Positions 1 through 8,138 of a DNA stretch of 41,181 bases are shown piece after piece. The translations under genes were made by a program, and so were the position numbers. The stretch is from assembly GCA_937899725.1 (NCBI GenBank), contig CALCCA010000024.1, forward strand, positions 1 through 41,181, given 5' to 3'. Every line of letters starts with the position of its first letter. The stretch's first letter is position 1. Under the pieces are notes generated by a model. It saw only the letters and a list, made by a program, of their open reading frames with translations, did no database searches and was not told the origin of the DNA. This DNA comes from an uncultured Halomicronema sp. (lineage in GTDB: Bacteria; Cyanobacteriota; Cyanobacteriia; Phormidesmidales; Phormidesmidaceae).

Positions 1-438
1 CGGATGTTTGGCATCGACCCCGTCGCCAAGCAACGCCTGGCCCCCACGACCATTCATCGGCCTGGTGATGTGGTCAATAGTGGTCGCCAGGTGATGACGT
101 CGGCGTCCCCTAGGGTCACTAACCCCGTAATGAATCCGCCCCACTACTCCCAAAGCCCGAGCAACGGTCACGGGCAGCGCTTGGCTGACGAGGTGGTGCA
201 GCAAGTGCGGCAACTCGTGGGGCAAGGCTATCGCATCAGCCTAGAGCATGCCGATGTGCGGCGCTATCGCAGTGGCGCTTGGCAAAACGGCGGCGTTTTA
301 GAGGGGCATAATCCGTCAGCGGTGCTGTCGGCGTTAGAGGCGAGTTTGGCTGCTCATTCCGGCCAGTATGTCCGCCTCATCGGCGTTGACACTCAGGCGA
401 AACGCCGGGTGCTAGAAACGACTATCCAGCGTCCCTAA
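1..438 (+). CDS. ccmM: Carboxysome scaffold protein CcmM, C-terminal part (5' truncated)
   Basis: The reading frame is open at the left edge, so only the C-terminal 145 residues are present. They start with the tail of one Rubisco-small-subunit-like domain (FGIDPVAKQR, then IHRP), followed by a Pro/Ser/Asn-rich linker (about residues 25-55) and one complete last domain (about 57-145) ending RLIGVDTQAKRR...IQRP. In beta-cyanobacteria CcmM crosslinks form 1B Rubisco through these repeats, and its N-terminal gamma-carbonic-anhydrase-like part contacts CcmN. ccmN starts 14 bases downstream, the usual ccmM-ccmN order. The number of repeats and the N-terminal domain lie outside the window. The identification is firm. 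Confidence 0.95.
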   Translation, partial: RMFGIDPVAKQRLAPTTIHRPGDVVNSGRQVMTSASPRVTNPVMNPPHYSQSPSNGHGQRLADEVVQQVRQLVGQGYRISLEHADVRRYRSGAWQNGGVLEGHNPSAVLSALEASLAAHSGQYVRLIGVDTQAKRRVLETTIQRP

Positions 439-452
439 TTGCTCTCGCTATT

Positions 453-1040
453 GTGCAGACACCGCAACCGCTAAGGATGACCAGCTTCTATGTCGGGGCC
501 AATGTTGAAGTCGGGCCTGAGGTCGTCATCGCGGCGGGAACGGTGTTGGAAGCGGCACCGGGGTCTCGGCTGATTGTTGAGGCGGGGGTGTGCATTGGCG
601 CTGGGGTCGTCATCCAAGCCTATGGCGGCGACTTACGACTGGCGACCGGGGCCAATGTGGGCCAAGCAGTGCTGCTGTTGGGCACCGGGACGATCGGCGC
701 ACACGCCTGTATTGGTGCCGAGAGTACGCTGATTAACCCCGCTGTGGCGGCGGCGGCGGTGGTGTCGGCCCGATCGCTGATCGGCGATCGCTCTGCCGGG
801 CCACCTGCCAGTCCTGCTGAGACCAATGGTCATGCGCCCCCGGCGACCAGTCAAAACGGCAAGACACCGACCCCCACTGCAGACCCAGAGCCTGCCGCCA
901 ACAACAATGGTCAGGCAGCCAGCAATGGCCATGGCCTGGTGGCGTATGATCCGGTTTACGGACGCGAGCAGGTGAGGCAGCTCATGAAAACGCTATTTCC
1001 CCATCGCGATGCGCTGAACGTCGAAGACAACTCCACCTGA
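453..1040 (+). CDS. ccmN: Carboxysome assembly protein CcmN
   Basis: A 195-residue protein with an N-terminal left-handed beta-helix of hexapeptide-like repeats (about residues 10-115, rich in G/A/V with periodic IGA and VGA steps). A low-complexity Pro/Ala/Asn/Gly linker follows (about 116-165), then a C-terminal amphipathic helix (YGREQVRQLMKTLF, about 170-185). That layout is the hallmark of CcmN: the beta-helix binds CcmM and the C-terminal encapsulation peptide recruits CcmK shell proteins. The start shown is GTG at 453; an in-frame ATG at 477 would remove eight residues, and neither has a clear ribosome binding site. The gene lies 14 bases after ccmM, most likely in the same transcript. 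Confidence 0.93.
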   Translation: MQTPQPLRMTSFYVGANVEVGPEVVIAAGTVLEAAPGSRLIVEAGVCIGAGVVIQAYGGDLRLATGANVGQAVLLLGTGTIGAHACIGAESTLINPAVAAAAVVSARSLIGDRSAGPPASPAETNGHAPPATSQNGKTPTPTADPEPAANNNGQAASNGHGLVAYDPVYGREQVRQLMKTLFPHRDALNVEDNST

Positions 1041-1127
1041 TGTGACGATTTCTCGGTTCTCATCGCCGCTTCCGTCAACTGTTCTTACAATGTAAACAGC
1101 GCCCGTCAACCTCTGTGAGACCCCGCC

Positions 1128-2018
1128 ATGGTGGCCAGCAATTCCAAACTCTCCCTGTCGCAACCGTCGCCGGAAGCTCGACGCTGGGCGTCTAAGCTGA
1201 AAGGGGCCGCGCTCGGGTTAGTTTCCACAGAAAGTTTTCCCGCAGTGGTGGGCACGGCGGATGCCATGCTCAAATCATCCGACGTCACGCTGATTGGCTA
1301 CGAAAAGACGGGCGCCGGTCAGTGTACAGCGGTCGTTCGGGGGGGGGTGGCAGACGTGCGGATGGCGGTCGAAGCGGGTAGCCAAACCGCCAAACAGTTT
1401 GGGCAGTTTTTAGCCTCTTCGATCATTGCGCGACCGTTGCCCAATTTAGAGGCAGTGTTGCCGATTTGCGCCCATTTAGATGAGCTGGAACGCCTTGGTA
1501 AAGGCCGCATCGGTAGCGGGGCGTTGGGCTTGCTAGAAACCCGAGGGTTCCCCGCGATGGTGGGAGCCGCCGATGCGATGACGAAGTCGGCTGAAGTGCA
1601 GGTGGTGGCCCACCAGTCGATTGGCGATGGCCTCTGTACCGTGATCATTCGCGGGTCGCTCTCGAACGTGGCGATCGCGGTGGAAGCGGGGATGCACGAA
1701 GCCGAACGCATTGGTGAACTACATGCCGTGATGGTGATTCCTCGACCGTTAGATGATCTCGAGCATTCCTTGCCCATGGCGGAGGAAATGGAGACCGAGC
1801 AGCCGCTAGAGTTGCCGATCAAGCTGGAAGAGAAAGAGAAGGAGCTGGTGGCTCTGCCCGAACCCGCTGTGGCCGAGGTGCCTCAAGAACTCGAACTTGC
1901 TTTACCGCAGCCTGAAACAGCGGTTCAAGAACTCGCTTTACCGCAGGCGGCAGCTGAATCCTTACCCCAAAAAGTTGTGCCCCAGCCGTTACCGCTGGAA
2001 GCTGGCGAGCTGGATTGA
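1128..2018 (+). CDS. ccmO: Carboxysome shell protein CcmO (tandem BMC domains)
   Basis: A 296-residue protein with two bacterial-microcompartment domains in tandem: about residues 27-110 (ALGLVSTESFPAVVGTADAM) and 131-212 (ALGLLETRGFPAMVGAADAM). Both have the alternating strand/helix pattern and end in a RPL motif, as expected for CcmO, a shell component required for beta-carboxysome assembly. After residue about 215 there is a long acidic, Pro/Leu/Gln-rich tail with repeated ELALPQ-like units, likely disordered. The gene is 87 bases after ccmN on the same strand and converges on miaA. The tandem BMC identity is certain; the role of the tail is unknown. Confidence 0.93.
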   Translation: MVASNSKLSLSQPSPEARRWASKLKGAALGLVSTESFPAVVGTADAMLKSSDVTLIGYEKTGAGQCTAVVRGGVADVRMAVEAGSQTAKQFGQFLASSIIARPLPNLEAVLPICAHLDELERLGKGRIGSGALGLLETRGFPAMVGAADAMTKSAEVQVVAHQSIGDGLCTVIIRGSLSNVAIAVEAGMHEAERIGELHAVMVIPRPLDDLEHSLPMAEEMETEQPLELPIKLEEKEKELVALPEPAVAEVPQELELALPQPETAVQELALPQAAAESLPQKVVPQPLPLEAGELD

Positions 2019-2131
2019 CCCAGCGACGATCGCGCGATCGCTGCTAGGTCAATGAGCTGGGCCCCCAAGTGCCAGCCGCTGGCTTTAGTCACCTTGATGG
2101 GGAACAAGTATGCCAGTGGGGTGCTGTCGAT

Positions 2132-3130
2132 TCAATGCGGGTGCTCAATGCTCTCTAAAAAGCCATCGACTTTTGCCCAGACCTGATCGAGCAGCGTTGC
2201 TGCGTGGGCATCGAACCAAGCAATTGGGCGTTTGCGGAACCAGGTGCGCTGACGTTTGGCAAACTGGCCGGTATGTTGCACAATCAGCTGCTCGGCCTCA
2301 GCCAGAGAGTAATCCCCGGCCAGGTAACCCAACACTTCGCCATAGCCTAAAGTTTGCAGCAGCGGCAAATCCGCCCCGTAGCGATCGCAGAGCATTTTGA
2401 CCTCTTGCACCAAGCCCTGCGCCAACATGTGAGCAGTGCGTGCTTCAATTCGCGCTTTCAGCCGGTCGCTATCGCTATCGAGCCCGATATATAAGATCGG
2501 GTAGGGGGGCGGATGTTTGCCCTGCTGCCGCGAGAGGGGCTGGCCCGTGACATAGGCCACCTCTAGCGCGCGCTGGGTACGCACCGCGTCATTCGGGTGG
2601 ATGCGATCGCCCGCGAGGGGATCGACTTGCCGCAGTAGGGCATGGCACTGCACCTGCCCCAGCTGACTGAGCTGCGATCGCAAGTCGAGCTGCGGCGCCA
2701 CTGGGGGAATTTGCAGCCCTTCCACCACCGCAGCAATGTAAAGTCCTGTGCCGCCGACTAAGCAAGGCACTCGTTCTCGACTATCGTGTAGCTGCTTGAT
2801 CAGCCTCTGGGCCTGTTGCTGATAGGCGGCCACGGTCATCGTCGTCGTGGGATGACAGATATCAATGAGATAATGGGGTGCTTGCGATCGCTCAGCCACC
2901 GTCGGTTTGGCGGTGCCAATATCAAACTCGCGATAGACCAGGCGTGAATCAGCGCTCAAAATTGAGAGCGGTAGGCGCTGCGCCAGCTGTAGCGATAAGC
3001 CCGTTTTGCCCGTGGCCGTCGCGCCGCCAATCACAATTAGGCAGGGAGGATGCATCTGGCCCTGCATGTAGCGTAGAACGGATGTATTTTCCGCATCTTG
3101 ATTGGCGACGGCAGAAATAGGTGATGTCAT
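2132..3130 (-). CDS. miaA: tRNA dimethylallyltransferase
   Basis: MiaA transfers a dimethylallyl group to N6 of A37 in tRNAs that read UNN codons. The protein has a P-loop GATATGKT (residues 36-43), the DSRLVYREFDIGTAKP segment (the DSxxxYxxxxIGTAKP signature of the family), the GGTGLYI motif and a C-terminal QRTWFRKR motif. Length (332 aa) is normal to slightly long. The ATG at 3130 gives about 25 residues before the conserved core; in-frame ATGs at residues 22 and 26 are equally plausible starts. It converges on ccmO and is divergent from gyrB. Confidence 0.96.
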   Translation of the reverse strand: MTSPISAVANQDAENTSVLRYMQGQMHPPCLIVIGGATATGKTGLSLQLAQRLPLSILSADSRLVYREFDIGTAKPTVAERSQAPHYLIDICHPTTTMTVAAYQQQAQRLIKQLHDSRERVPCLVGGTGLYIAAVVEGLQIPPVAPQLDLRSQLSQLGQVQCHALLRQVDPLAGDRIHPNDAVRTQRALEVAYVTGQPLSRQQGKHPPPYPILYIGLDSDSDRLKARIEARTAHMLAQGLVQEVKMLCDRYGADLPLLQTLGYGEVLGYLAGDYSLAEAEQLIVQHTGQFAKRQRTWFRKRPIAWFDAHAATLLDQVWAKVDGFLESIEHPH

Positions 3131-3182
3131 CCCCCTTCAAGCATCCTCAGAAATGGCTCTATGCCCTGCATGAGCCTGTTTG

Positions 3183-3257
3183 TGTTAGAATTTTAGGGTC
3201 ATTTGACTTTAATGACGGCCAAAGGCGCTAGAACGCCTTTTTAGGAGTAAAAGATTT
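3183..3257 (+). promoter_or_regulatory. gyrB promoter and leader with terminator-like hairpin
   Basis: An extended -10-like sequence (TG at 3183-3184, TAGAAT at 3186-3191) lies upstream of gyrB without a good -35. Downstream, AAAGGCG (3221-3227) and CGCCTTT (3234-3240) form a perfect 7-bp stem with a 6-base loop. The run of five T begins in the stem and ends at 3242, directly before the ribosome binding site AGGAG (3243-3247) and the ATG at 3258. The arrangement resembles an attenuator or a hairpin that could occlude the ribosome binding site. Promoter assignment is inference. Confidence 0.45.
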
Positions 3258-5195
3258 ATGGCGACCAATTACGGTGCTGAGCAGATTCAGGTACTAGAAG
3301 GACTAGAGCCTGTCCGCAAGCGACCTGGCATGTATATCGGCAGCACCGGGCCGCGCGGCTTGCACCACCTAGTGTACGAGGTGGTGGATAACTCTGTCGA
3401 TGAAGCGCTGGCGGGGCACTGTCGCTACATTCAAATCGACCTCAATGCCGATGGTTCGGTCACCGTCCAAGATGATGGCCGGGGCATTCCCACTGATGTG
3501 CACCCCCACACAGGTAAATCAGCGTTAGAGACAGTGCTGACGGTGCTACACGCGGGCGGCAAGTTTGACGGCAGCAGCTACAAAGTTTCCGGTGGCCTGC
3601 ACGGGGTCGGGATCTCCGTTGTGAACGCCCTGTCGGAATGGGTAGAAGTAACGGTGTGGCGCGATCGCAAAACCCACCTGCAGCGGTTTGAGCGCGGCAT
3701 TCCCATTGGTGAGCTGCAGGTCAGCCCCGCCAGCAACAATCAAACGGGGACATCCGTTAGCTTTAAGCCCGATAACACGATCTTCACCACGGTTACCGAG
3801 TTTGACTACGATACCCTGGCGGGCCGCATGCGTGAATTGGCCTACCTGAATGGGGGCGTCGACATTACCTTTACCGACAATCGCCTAGAGCTACTCAAGG
3901 CCAATGAACCGAGGGTGTCTCACTATCTCTACGAAGGGGGCATCAAGGAATACGTTCAATACATTAATAAGGATAAGCAAGAGCTGCACGAAGAGATTGT
4001 GTACGTGCAGGGCGAGCGCGATGGCGTGCAGGTGGAAGTGGCGCTGCAGTGGTGTATCGATGCCTACTCCGATACGCTGCTCGGCTTTGCTAACAACATT
4101 CGCACGGTTGATGGGGGCACGCATTTAGAGGGTCTCAAAACCGTCCTCACCCGCACGTTGAACAACTTTGCCAAGAAGCGGAATAAGCGCAAAGATAATG
4201 ACTCCAACCTCAGTGGCGAAAACATTCGGGAAGGGCTGACGGCGGTGATTTCGGTGAAGGTGCCGGAGCCAGAATTTGAAGGTCAAACCAAGACGAAGCT
4301 GGGCAACACCGAAGTGCGCGGCATTGTCGATACGCTGGTGGGCGAAACTCTGACGGAATATCTCGACTTTCACCCCAGCGTGGTTGACACCATTTTGGAA
4401 AAGGCCATTCAGGCCTTTAATGCGGCAGAAGCGGCGCGCCGAGCGCGAGAACTGGTGCGCCGCAAGTCGGTGCTAGAGTCTTCGACGCTGCCGGGGAAGC
4501 TGGCCGACTGTAGCAGCCGCGACCCCAGTGAGTCCGAGATTTTCATTGTGGAAGGGGACTCAGCCGGCGGCAGCGCGAAGCAGGGCCGCGATCGCCAGTT
4601 TCAGGCGATTTTGCCGCTGCGAGGCAAGATTCTCAACATTGAGAAAACCGACGACGCCAAGATTTACAAAAATACTGAGGTGCAGGCGCTGATCACTGCC
4701 CTCGGGTTGGGCATCCGGGGGGAAGAATTCGACGAGTCACAGCTGCGATATCACCGCATTTGTCTGATGACTGACGCCGATGTCGATGGGGCGCACATTC
4801 GCACCCTGCTGCTGACGTTCTTCTATCGTTATCAGCGCGCCCTAATTGATCAGGGATTCGTCTACATTGCCTGTCCGCCGCTCTACAAAATTGAGCGGGG
4901 CCGCAATCACTGGTATTGCTACAGCGATCGCGAGCGGGATGCCATTCTGAACGATTTCCCTGACAATGCTAACTATGGCCTGCAGCGCTTTAAGGGTCTG
5001 GGTGAGATGATGCCCGTGCAGCTGTGGGACACCACAATGAATCCCGAAACCCGCACCCTGAAGCAGGTGGAAATCGAGGACGCCGCTGAGGCTGATCGCA
5101 TCTTTACGGTGTTGATGGGCGATCGGGTGGCCCCTCGCCGTGAGTTTATCGAAACCTACGGTTCGCGCCTGGGTCTTGAAGATCTGGATATATAG
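3258..5195 (+). CDS. gyrB: DNA gyrase subunit B
   Basis: The ATPase subunit of type IIA topoisomerase, which with GyrA introduces negative supercoils. In order: GHKL ATPase domain with [27 protein letters not shown] and GGLHGVG motifs (residues about 15-125); transducer domain; TOPRIM domain with [10 protein letters not shown] and the DADVDGAHI acidic cluster; and a C-terminal segment with QRFKGLGEM. Length 645 aa is typical. The start is supported by AGGAG 10 bases upstream. Codon use and HIP1 content match neighbouring core genes. It is transcribed divergently from miaA. Confidence 0.98.
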   Translation: MATNYGAEQIQVLEGLEPVRKRPGMYIGSTGPRGLHHLVYEVVDNSVDEALAGHCRYIQIDLNADGSVTVQDDGRGIPTDVHPHTGKSALETVLTVLHAGGKFDGSSYKVSGGLHGVGISVVNALSEWVEVTVWRDRKTHLQRFERGIPIGELQVSPASNNQTGTSVSFKPDNTIFTTVTEFDYDTLAGRMRELAYLNGGVDITFTDNRLELLKANEPRVSHYLYEGGIKEYVQYINKDKQELHEEIVYVQGERDGVQVEVALQWCIDAYSDTLLGFANNIRTVDGGTHLEGLKTVLTRTLNNFAKKRNKRKDNDSNLSGENIREGLTAVISVKVPEPEFEGQTKTKLGNTEVRGIVDTLVGETLTEYLDFHPSVVDTILEKAIQAFNAAEAARRARELVRRKSVLESSTLPGKLADCSSRDPSESEIFIVEGDSAGGSAKQGRDRQFQAILPLRGKILNIEKTDDAKIYKNTEVQALITALGLGIRGEEFDESQLRYHRICLMTDADVDGAHIRTLLLTFFYRYQRALIDQGFVYIACPPLYKIERGRNHWYCYSDRERDAILNDFPDNANYGLQRFKGLGEMMPVQLWDTTMNPETRTLKQVEIEDAAEADRIFTVLMGDRVAPRREFIETYGSRLGLEDLDI

Positions 5196-5374
5196 ATTGA
5201 ATCATCTTGATCGACTGTTGAAAAAGATTGTTGTGTAAAGATCAATCTCTCCTACTATTCAGAATCTCTATCTTTGACGCAGCGTAGGGTTCCCCATAAA
5301 ATACAGCAGCAAGCAGCAACAGCTAAAGTTGAACTGCTTGCTATATTCATGCGTTTTGACTCTAAAATTAGCGT

Positions 5375-6589
5375 ATGCCTGGCTCAAGCCCGATTTTCAT
5401 TTCCTATCGTCGAGAAGATAGCAAACCTGAAACCGAACGGATCTATGAGCACTTAATTGCAAAATTTGGCCGTACCAGTGTGTTCAAGGATGTAAACAGC
5501 ATTCCTTTAGGTTCTCCTTTTGTTGAGTCTTTAGAGCAGGCACTTGGCGAATGCCAAGTGCTCTTGGTAATTATTGGTAAGCATTGGGCAACAATAAAAG
5601 ATGCAAACGGCAGGCATCGCCTTGGAATTCCTGATGACCCTGTTCGCTTTGAAATTGAGTCAGCTCTGCGCCGTAAAATTCCTATCATTCCTATCTTTCT
5701 GGAAGGAGTGAGGATGCCATTGCCATCGCAGCTACCTGAATCTTTACATAACCTGCCTCTCCAAAATGGGACTCAAGTTGGTCAAGACCCTAGCTTCGAA
5801 CCTGATATGGCTCGTTTGATTCAGGCACTTACAGAGATTATGGTGCAAACAAAGCCTGGTGCACATGTAGAAGTTCTGCCCAATAATACTTCTTTGGAAA
5901 TGATTAAAGTTCCTGGAGGAACCTTTGCCATGGGATCTTCTGAAGGTGAAGATGGTTGGAAAAACGATGAAGCACCAAGGCATTCAGTAGAAATTGCTTC
6001 TTTTTGGATGAGCAAATTCCCCATCACTCAAATACAGTGGGATGCTGTTGCAAATCTCAAGCCTATTACATATGACCTTCCTCTCAATCCCTCCTATTTC
6101 TCTGGAAATGAAAATCTTCCAGTTGAATCAATAACCTGGTATGAAGCCTGTGAATTTTGTGCCCGCCTATCAAAAAAGACAGGTCAATCATACTGGCTAC
6201 CCAGTGAAGCAGAATGGGAATATTCTTGTCGCGCCAATACGATAACTCCCTTCTCTTTTGGAAGGACAATAACAGAGAAACAGGCAAACTTTGACAATCA
6301 CGTAAAAAGAACCACAGAACTTGGGGGATATCCTATATCAAATAATTTTGAGCTTTTTGATATGCACGGGAATGTTTGGGAATGGTGCCTAGATCACTGG
6401 CATGAAAACTATAGAGGAGCGCCTAGTGACGGCGAGGCTTGGTATACAAACAATAAGGATAAAGAGCGCATATGCCGTGGAGGCTCATGGAATTATGACC
6501 CAATTCACTGCCGTTCGGCCTCTCGTATGTGTCATTCACCCAATAAAAACTCCAAGACAATTGGTTTTCGAGTTGTGCGAAAAACTTGA
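5375..6589 (+). CDS. TIR domain fused to FGE-sulfatase-like domain with DGR-like variable C-terminus
   Basis: A 404-residue two-domain protein. Residues about 5-150 form a TIR domain: it starts with FISYRRED, and E93 in RFEIESAL occupies the place of the catalytic glutamate of NAD-cleaving TIRs. Residues about 174-402 are a formylglycine-generating-enzyme-like, C-type-lectin fold (MIKVPGGTFAMGS, LPSEAEWEYSCRA, DMHGNVWEWC, RGGSW, GFRVV). The cysteine pair of true formylglycine-generating enzymes is absent, since RGGSWNYDPIHCRSASR carries one cysteine outside those positions, so it is probably a ligand-binding fold. Residues 368-401 have the layout of a DGR variable region. No reverse transcriptase or template repeat is nearby. 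There is no clear ribosome binding site. The gene is AT-rich compared with gyrB and the pot genes, suggesting acquisition. Confidence 0.85.
   Translation: MPGSSPIFISYRREDSKPETERIYEHLIAKFGRTSVFKDVNSIPLGSPFVESLEQALGECQVLLVIIGKHWATIKDANGRHRLGIPDDPVRFEIESALRRKIPIIPIFLEGVRMPLPSQLPESLHNLPLQNGTQVGQDPSFEPDMARLIQALTEIMVQTKPGAHVEVLPNNTSLEMIKVPGGTFAMGSSEGEDGWKNDEAPRHSVEIASFWMSKFPITQIQWDAVANLKPITYDLPLNPSYFSGNENLPVESITWYEACEFCARLSKKTGQSYWLPSEAEWEYSCRANTITPFSFGRTITEKQANFDNHVKRTTELGGYPISNNFELFDMHGNVWEWCLDHWHENYRGAPSDGEAWYTNNKDKERICRGGSWNYDPIHCRSASRMCHSPNKNSKTIGFRVVRKT
6476..6577 (+). other. Candidate DGR variable region at the 3' end of the TIR-FGE gene
   Basis: This stretch encodes residues 368-401. The fixed framework is RGGSW, P, CRSA, R, P and IGFRVV. 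The intervening positions (NYD, IH, S, MCH, NKNSKT) are those usually encoded by AAC/AAT codons in cyanobacterial DGR templates and diversified by adenine mutagenesis. In the stretch, several such codons keep T or C in the third position while the first two bases differ, as that process predicts. No template is visible in this window, so the call rests on pattern alone. Confidence 0.5.
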
Positions 6590-6886
6590 AGTACTGGTCA
6601 GCTCAGGAGGGGCACTTCAAATCTCTCAGAACTGATCAACCCGCGCCTTGTAAATGGAGGGGAGATAAACTCAATCACTCCGAAGAGAGCTCGTAAACGC
6701 GACATAAAGATTACGTGTGTACTTATTGAAACTCCGACTGCTGTTGCTGCGGCAACGATAATCATGAATCAGCGCGCATCTATAATTCGTCCAGGAATCT
6801 TATGAAATTATTTAGATAGTCTAAGCAAATTTGATTTCATTCTAGTCTTCTAGATAATTTAGAAAAACTGTGGGGGGTATAAATCT

Positions 6887-7066
6887 ATGATAGGGCCAGG
6901 CTTTTTTCTATTATTCCCTTTATATATGGGGGTTTTTCTTGGATACAAAAAAGTATTCGACGAAACACTTACGACGAAAAAAAAAGCAGTGTCATCGAAA
7001 CCTGACATCGAACTCACTGGCTACAACACATGTGTTGAAAAATGTCGGCAACAGTATATTGAGTAA
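6887..7066 (+). CDS. Small putative membrane protein (59 aa), unknown
   Basis: A 59-residue reading frame begins with a hydrophobic segment (FFLLFPLYMGVFLGY, residues 6-20), followed by a lysine-rich stretch and a polar tail with two cysteines spaced CVEKC. A G-rich stretch resembling a ribosome binding site (GGGGGG, 6872-6877) lies 9 bases before the ATG. It sits in the AT-rich segment between the TIR-FGE gene and the pot operon. I do not recognise a family. A second protein-like hydrophobic fragment (YWSASDAILVLVVGLLGEYI) follows in another frame at about 7073-7135 without a start codon, so this may be part of a decayed gene. Confidence 0.35.
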   Translation: MIGPGFFLLFPLYMGVFLGYKKVFDETLTTKKKAVSSKPDIELTGYNTCVEKCRQQYIE

Positions 7067-7315
7067 TTAGATATTGGTCAGCATCTGATGCGATTTTAGT
7101 TTTAGTTGTTGGTCTATTAGGAGAATATATTAGTTAAAAATATCTTGATTCCATGGCTAACTGTTACATTCTGAAGCTGCCTTGCTGAGATCATATGTCT
7201 CTGCTAATAACGCACTTTATTTGCTTTTGCTTTATGTTCTTTTCTTACAGGATCATCGCTGAAGAGCTTGAATTTGAATTAGTTAGAGAGATGAGTCCCA
7301 CATACACGGGGGAAG

Positions 7316-8122
7316 TTAGCCATCAGTCATCGAACCTTTGTAGCGCAAATATTCGCCGAGCGCGGCAATCATGCCGGAGGCGAGAATCAGCAAGACGCTG
7401 AGGGCATTCATGTCGGGTTTGACGCCATTGCGAATGCGACTAAAAATTTCTAACGGTAGGGGATTCGCACCTCCGCCCGCCGTGAAGCTAGAGATCAGGA
7501 GATCATCCACGCTCAACACAAAAGCGAGCAGACATCCCGCCACGATCGCGGGCATGAGCTGCGGCAGTAACACCTGAATCAGCGCTTGCGCTGGGGTGGC
7601 GCCTAAATCGAGGGCGGCCTCCTCAAGATTGGGGTCGAGACTGCCCAACCGGCTGGAAACCACCACGGCGATATAGGCCAGACAAAACACCATGTGGGCG
7701 GCAATAATCGTCCAAATGCTGAGGGGAATGGCCAAGGAAGCCAGAAAGACCAGCGTGGCGACGGCGATCGAAATATCCGGAATAATCAGCGGCAGATAAG
7801 AGACACCCCGATAAACGCCCTTACCCGGAAAATAGTATTTCGCCAGCCCGATTGCCATCAACGTGCCCAGCACTGACGAGATCGCCACGGCTACAATCGC
7901 GACAAACAATGTATCCTGCAGCGCCCGAAAAATGCGCGTGTCTTGAAACAGACTCTCATACCATTTGAGGCTGAACCCCTGCCAAACCGACGTATAGCGA
8001 ATGGAATCATTGAAGCTATATACCGTCAGCACCAAAATGGGGCCATACATAAAGGCAAAGAGGGCCGTCGTGAGCCACCCCTGCCAGGTGCGGGGTAAAG
8101 GCCAGAATGCTGGTAAACGCAT
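7316..8122 (-). CDS. potC: Polyamine-type ABC transporter permease PotC
   Basis: An inner-membrane permease with about six hydrophobic segments and the binding-protein-dependent permease loop EEAALDLGATPAQALIQVLLPQL, which docks to the ATPase. Similarity to PotC is clear (SFNDS near the N-terminus, LPLIIPDI, AFVLSVDDLLIS). I chose the ATG at 8122, giving 268 residues and starting 16 bases after the potB stop with a GAGGA motif upstream; a longer frame from 8170 would overlap potB. It is the last gene of the minus-strand potA-potD-potB-potC cluster. The substrate is probably spermidine/putrescine, but related importers carry other compounds. Confidence 0.88.
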   Translation of the reverse strand: MRLPAFWPLPRTWQGWLTTALFAFMYGPILVLTVYSFNDSIRYTSVWQGFSLKWYESLFQDTRIFRALQDTLFVAIVAVAISSVLGTLMAIGLAKYYFPGKGVYRGVSYLPLIIPDISIAVATLVFLASLAIPLSIWTIIAAHMVFCLAYIAVVVSSRLGSLDPNLEEAALDLGATPAQALIQVLLPQLMPAIVAGCLLAFVLSVDDLLISSFTAGGGANPLPLEIFSRIRNGVKPDMNALSVLLILASGMIAALGEYLRYKGSMTDG

Positions 8123-8138
8123 AAGCCGCTCGTCCTCT

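Noticed and set aside
1925-2107. 60-aa minus-strand frame antisense to the ccmO 3' end
   Set aside because: It overlaps the ccmO tail and a HIP1 doublet palindrome (2027-2040) and shows no family features.
5375-6589. Catalytically active formylglycine-generating enzyme
   Set aside because: The cysteine pair needed for catalysis is absent; the fold is more likely used for binding.
7195-7401. 68-aa plus-strand open frame entering the potC 3' end
   Set aside because: The second half is antisense to potC, the first part has no clear ribosome binding site, and composition changes abruptly at the potC border.
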